Of a DNA stretch of 64,000 nt, positions 61,339 through 64,000 are shown one piece after another. How positions within the stretch are numbered: position 1 is the stretch's first letter; every line of letters begins with the position of its first letter. The notes below the pieces were generated by a model, which saw only the letters and a program-made list of their open reading frames with translations, was not told the DNA's origin and did not search any database. Made by a program: the position numbers and the translations under genes. The DNA lies in the NCBI RefSeq assembly GCF_009363655.1, contig NZ_CP045393.1, positions 1,612,001 through 1,676,000 on the forward strand, read 5' to 3'. Source of the stretch: Roseovarius sp. THAF27. Lineage in GTDB: Bacteria; Pseudomonadota; Alphaproteobacteria; Rhodobacterales; Rhodobacteraceae.

Positions 61339-61405
61339 GGGCTGTGGGAATCGGTCGTGCTGGTGTAGACTGGCGACAACCAAGACCGAAAAGCGGCTGA
61401 GCAGT

Positions 61406-62620
61406 ATGATCCGGGTGTTTCTGGCAATGATGATGTGCCTTTGGGCCGTGGCGGCGGCGGCGCAGTCCTCTTTCGGCGGGCTGGCGCGGGTCGACATGGA
61501 CGGCTCGCGGCTGTCGGATACGCGGCAGGGCCTGGTGCTGGAACTGGCGCTGAGCCAGGGCGTGCCGTGGCGGGTGTTCACGCTGGACGCGCCGGAGCGC
61601 CTGGTGGTGGATTTCCGCGAGGTGGACTGGCGCGGTGTGGACGCGGCCCTGCTGGACATGGCCGAACGGGCGCGGGAGGTGCGCATGGGCAGTTTCCGGC
61701 CCGGCTGGTCGCGCATGGTGATCACGCTGGCCGGGCCGTACGCGGTGCGGGCCGCGGACATGGCGCTTGAGCAGGAGACGGGCGCGGCGCTCTTGTCGAT
61801 CGAATTGACGGAAGTGACCGAAGCCGCCTTCGCCGCGGCCTCGGGGGCGCCGAAGGTGCCGGGCTGGGACAGGCAGGATCCGTCGCCCGGCAAAGCCGCG
61901 CGCGCGGCGGATCCGGGCCTGTTCACGGTGGTGATCGACCCCGGGCATGGCGGCATCGATCCGGGCGCGGAGAAGGACGGCCTGTCGGAAAAGGACCTGA
62001 TGCTGGCCTTCGCGCGCGAGTTGAAGGACGTGCTGTTGCGGCAGGCGGATGTCAAGGTGGTGCTGACCCGCGAGGATGACAGTTTCGTCTCGCTGGAGCG
62101 GAGGGTGGCGATTGCCCACCAGGTCGGGGCGGGGCTGTTCATTTCGCTGCACGCGGATGCGCTGATCGAGGGGCGGGCGCATGGCGCGACGGTCTATACG
62201 CTGTCGGACAGCGCGTCGGACCGCGCCTCGGCGGCGCTGGCCGAGCGGCATGACCGCGCCGACCTGTTGGCCGGGATCGACCTGACGGGATCGGATGACG
62301 TGGTGGCCGACGTTCTGATGGACCTGGCGCGGATGGAGACGCAGCCCCGGGCCGAACAGCTGGCAAAGGCGATCCAGATGAGCATAAGGGAGAACGGGTT
62401 GCCGCTCAATTCGCGCCCCATGCGGATGGCAGGGTTCTCGGTGCTGAAATCGCCCGATATTCCGTCGGTCCTGCTGGAAGTGGGGTTTCTGAGTTCGGAC
62501 CGGGACCGTGCCAACATCGCAGACGCGGAATGGCGCGCCCGGATGGCGCAGGCGGTCAGCGACGCCGTCCGGGCCTGGCGCCAGGCCGATGCGGCCAACG
62601 CGGAACTGGTGCGGCAATGA
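61406..62620 (+). CDS. N-acetylmuramoyl-L-alanine amidase (AmiC type)
   Basis: Cleaves the septal peptidoglycan stem during daughter-cell separation. The 404-aa protein has a signal peptide (MMMCLWAVAAAAQ), an AMIN domain that targets it to the septum (about 25-150), and the amidase_3 catalytic domain with VVIDPGHGGIDPGAE, SLHADA and PSVLLEVGFLSS (zinc His/Glu/His and catalytic Glu). It is followed by the PBP1A gene with an 88-bp gap, so cell wall splitting and synthesis genes are adjacent. Confidence 0.93.
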   Translation: MIRVFLAMMMCLWAVAAAAQSSFGGLARVDMDGSRLSDTRQGLVLELALSQGVPWRVFTLDAPERLVVDFREVDWRGVDAALLDMAERAREVRMGSFRPGWSRMVITLAGPYAVRAADMALEQETGAALLSIELTEVTEAAFAAASGAPKVPGWDRQDPSPGKAARAADPGLFTVVIDPGHGGIDPGAEKDGLSEKDLMLAFARELKDVLLRQADVKVVLTREDDSFVSLERRVAIAHQVGAGLFISLHADALIEGRAHGATVYTLSDSASDRASAALAERHDRADLLAGIDLTGSDDVVADVLMDLARMETQPRAEQLAKAIQMSIRENGLPLNSRPMRMAGFSVLKSPDIPSVLLEVGFLSSDRDRANIADAEWRARMAQAVSDAVRAWRQADAANAELVRQ

Positions 62621-62708
62621 GGCGCCGACGGCCCGGGCGCACCGGAATGTGTTTTGACGGCGCATCGCGCGGCGCCTATAGGAAGGCGATCTTGAAAGGA
62701 CCCGTATC

Positions 62709-64000
62709 TTGCTGAGACCCATCACCACATTCCTGGGCACGATCTTCAGTCTCGTGACGCTTGTCGTCGTGGTGATCGCGCTGTCGATCGGGGCGGTGTT
62801 TCACATTTACGGCAAGGACCTTCCGAGCCACGAAAGCCTGGCGAATTACACGCCGCCGACGATCAGCCGAATCTATTCCGGCGAGGGGCGGATCATCGAC
62901 GAGTTCAGCCGCGAACGGCGGCTGTTCACGCCCGCCGAGGACATTCCCGACCTGGTGAAGCAGGCCTTCATCTCGGCCGAGGACAAGAATTTCTACAGCC
63001 ATGGCGGCTATGACGCGCGCGGGATCGCCGCGGCGGTGGTCGAGGCGGTGCGCTCGCGCGGGCAGAACGTGCGCGGGGCGTCGACCATCACGCAGCAGGT
63101 GATGAAGAACTTCCTGCTGTCGGGCGACCGGCGGATCGAGCGCAAGATCAAGGAGATCATCCTGGCGACGCGGATCGAGGAGACGCTGAGCAAGGAGGAC
63201 ATTCTCGAGCTTTACATGAACGAGATCTTCCTCGGCCAGAATTCCTATGGCGTGACGGCGGCGGCGCAGACCTATTTCAACAAGCCCCTGCGAGAGCTTG
63301 CGCCGCACGAGGCGGCGTTCCTGGCGTCGATGCCCAAGGCACCGTCGGATTATCATCCGGTGCGCGAGAGAGAGCGGCTGATGAAGCGGCGCAACTTCGT
63401 GCTGAAGGAAATGTACGAGAACGGGTATATTGACGAGGCCAGTTACGAGACCGAGGTGGTGATGCCGCTCCGGTCGGTTCAGAACGGCGATTTCGAGCCG
63501 TTTTCGGCACAGTTGCCGCCCCGCGATTATTTCACCGACGAGATCCGCCGCCAGTTGAGCCAGGATTTCGGGGAAGGCGAGTTTTTCTCGGGCGGGCTGG
63601 CGGTGCGCGCCACGATCGACCGGGAATTGCAGAATATCGCGGCCGAAGCCCTACGCGAACAGCTCGAGACCTATGACCGGGGCACAGGCCGCTGGCGCGG
63701 CACTGGCAAGACGCTGCCGGCAGAGGCGCTGGAAAGCGAAGAGGCGTGGCGCGCGGCGCTGGCCGAAACGCGGGTTGCGCGCGACATCGAGCTTGATGGA
63801 ACGTGGTACCCCGCCGTGATCCTGGAGATCGGAGACCAGCAGATGCGTCTGGGCATCGAGGGTGTCGAGGAGACCGAGGCCGAGCCCCACGTGGTACCGC
63901 GCGACGATATTGCCTGGCTGCCCGGAAACTTCCAGGAGACGTTCGAGCGGGGCGAGGTCGTCCATGTGCGGCGCATGACCGCCGACAGCGATGGCAGCTT
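62709..64000 (+). CDS. mrcA: Penicillin-binding protein 1A, N-terminal part
   Basis: Bifunctional peptidoglycan synthase, cut by the window end after 430 codons. It begins at TTG with AAAGGA eight to nine bases upstream: LRPITTFLGTIFSLVTLVVVV gives the membrane anchor. The glycosyltransferase domain follows, with catalytic Glu in ISAEDKNFYSHGGYD, RGASTITQQVMKNFLL, and LELYMNEIFLGQNSYGV. The OB/ODD region begins near the end; the transpeptidase SxxK lies beyond. No ATG or GTG is available at a suitable place, so TTG is preferred. Confidence 0.92.
   Translation, partial: MLRPITTFLGTIFSLVTLVVVVIALSIGAVFHIYGKDLPSHESLANYTPPTISRIYSGEGRIIDEFSRERRLFTPAEDIPDLVKQAFISAEDKNFYSHGGYDARGIAAAVVEAVRSRGQNVRGASTITQQVMKNFLLSGDRRIERKIKEIILATRIEETLSKEDILELYMNEIFLGQNSYGVTAAAQTYFNKPLRELAPHEAAFLASMPKAPSDYHPVRERERLMKRRNFVLKEMYENGYIDEASYETEVVMPLRSVQNGDFEPFSAQLPPRDYFTDEIRRQLSQDFGEGEFFSGGLAVRATIDRELQNIAAEALREQLETYDRGTGRWRGTGKTLPAEALESEEAWRAALAETRVARDIELDGTWYPAVILEIGDQQMRLGIEGVEETEAEPHVVPRDDIAWLPGNFQETFERGEVVHVRRMTADSDGS

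Overview
The window is high-GC chromosomal DNA from an alphaproteobacterium, most probably a Roseobacter-group member of the Rhodobacteraceae. The evidence is an ALAS-type hemA, a cysS with HLGN in place of HIGH, the cysG-DUF2849-cysI-cysH-DUF934 sulfate assimilation operon, a trimethylamine methyltransferase-family N-terminus at the left edge, and several families of short GC-rich intergenic repeats. It looks like core chromosome: no integrase, transposase, phage module or CRISPR array is visible. Species cannot be named from the sequence alone.

Layout. 1-5.5 kb: partial mttB-like gene, a 27-aa membrane ORF, an aminotransferase, soxR with a textbook SoxR box driving a VOC protein and an EamA exporter, then cysS preceded by a Cys-Cys leader peptide. 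5.7-12.4 kb: cimA, a methyltransferase, a squalene/phytoene synthase-like protein, an MFS transporter, cobK, an AlkA-type glycosylase and an esterase. 12.5-18.2 kb: a PAP2 protein and a sulfur island with two ETHE1-like metallo-hydrolases, two half-size YeeE/YedE proteins, DUF2892, DUF4386 and a Crp/Fnr regulator. Matching GTGAC-N3-GTCAC sites lie before the operon and before the regulator. 18.3-29 kb: a 3-hydroxyisobutyrate dehydrogenase-like enzyme, a penicillin acylase, and a peptide ABC transporter split over both strands around an M20 peptidase and a DksA-like gene. 29.2-36.9 kb: infC with an AUA start, an Ala/Asp/Glu-rich anchored protein, ferredoxin reductase, the cysteine/siroheme operon and a divergent Lrp regulator.

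37-48.9 kb: tpiA, Fe-S assembly genes (IscA-like, SufT-like), a DUF3307/SatD-like pair under two 18-bp operators, a RimB-RimK fusion, NfeD/stomatin, a MscS channel, tgt, two paralogous 22-aa micro-ORFs and lon. 49-52.7 kb: HU, tRNA-Val(CAC), tRNA-Val(UAC), two identical tRNA-Asp(GUC) genes, a GNAT-like protein and an XRE regulator. 52.7-64 kb: a fluoroacetate-dehalogenase-like hydrolase, an M20 dipeptidase, hemA, a RodZ-like protein, ispG, a DsbA-like protein, an aminotransferase, an AmiC-type amidase and the start of PBP1A.

The functional threads are sulfur (cysS attenuation, persulfide island, sulfate assimilation, Fe-S assembly), stress and proteostasis (SoxR, Lon, stomatin), and envelope growth (RodZ-like, amidase, PBP1A). 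The most unusual signals are the Cys-Cys leader with competing hairpins before cysS, the duplicated 22-aa ORFs before lon, the double operator on the SatD-like/DUF3307 module, and the paired sites around the two-cysteine Crp/Fnr regulator.
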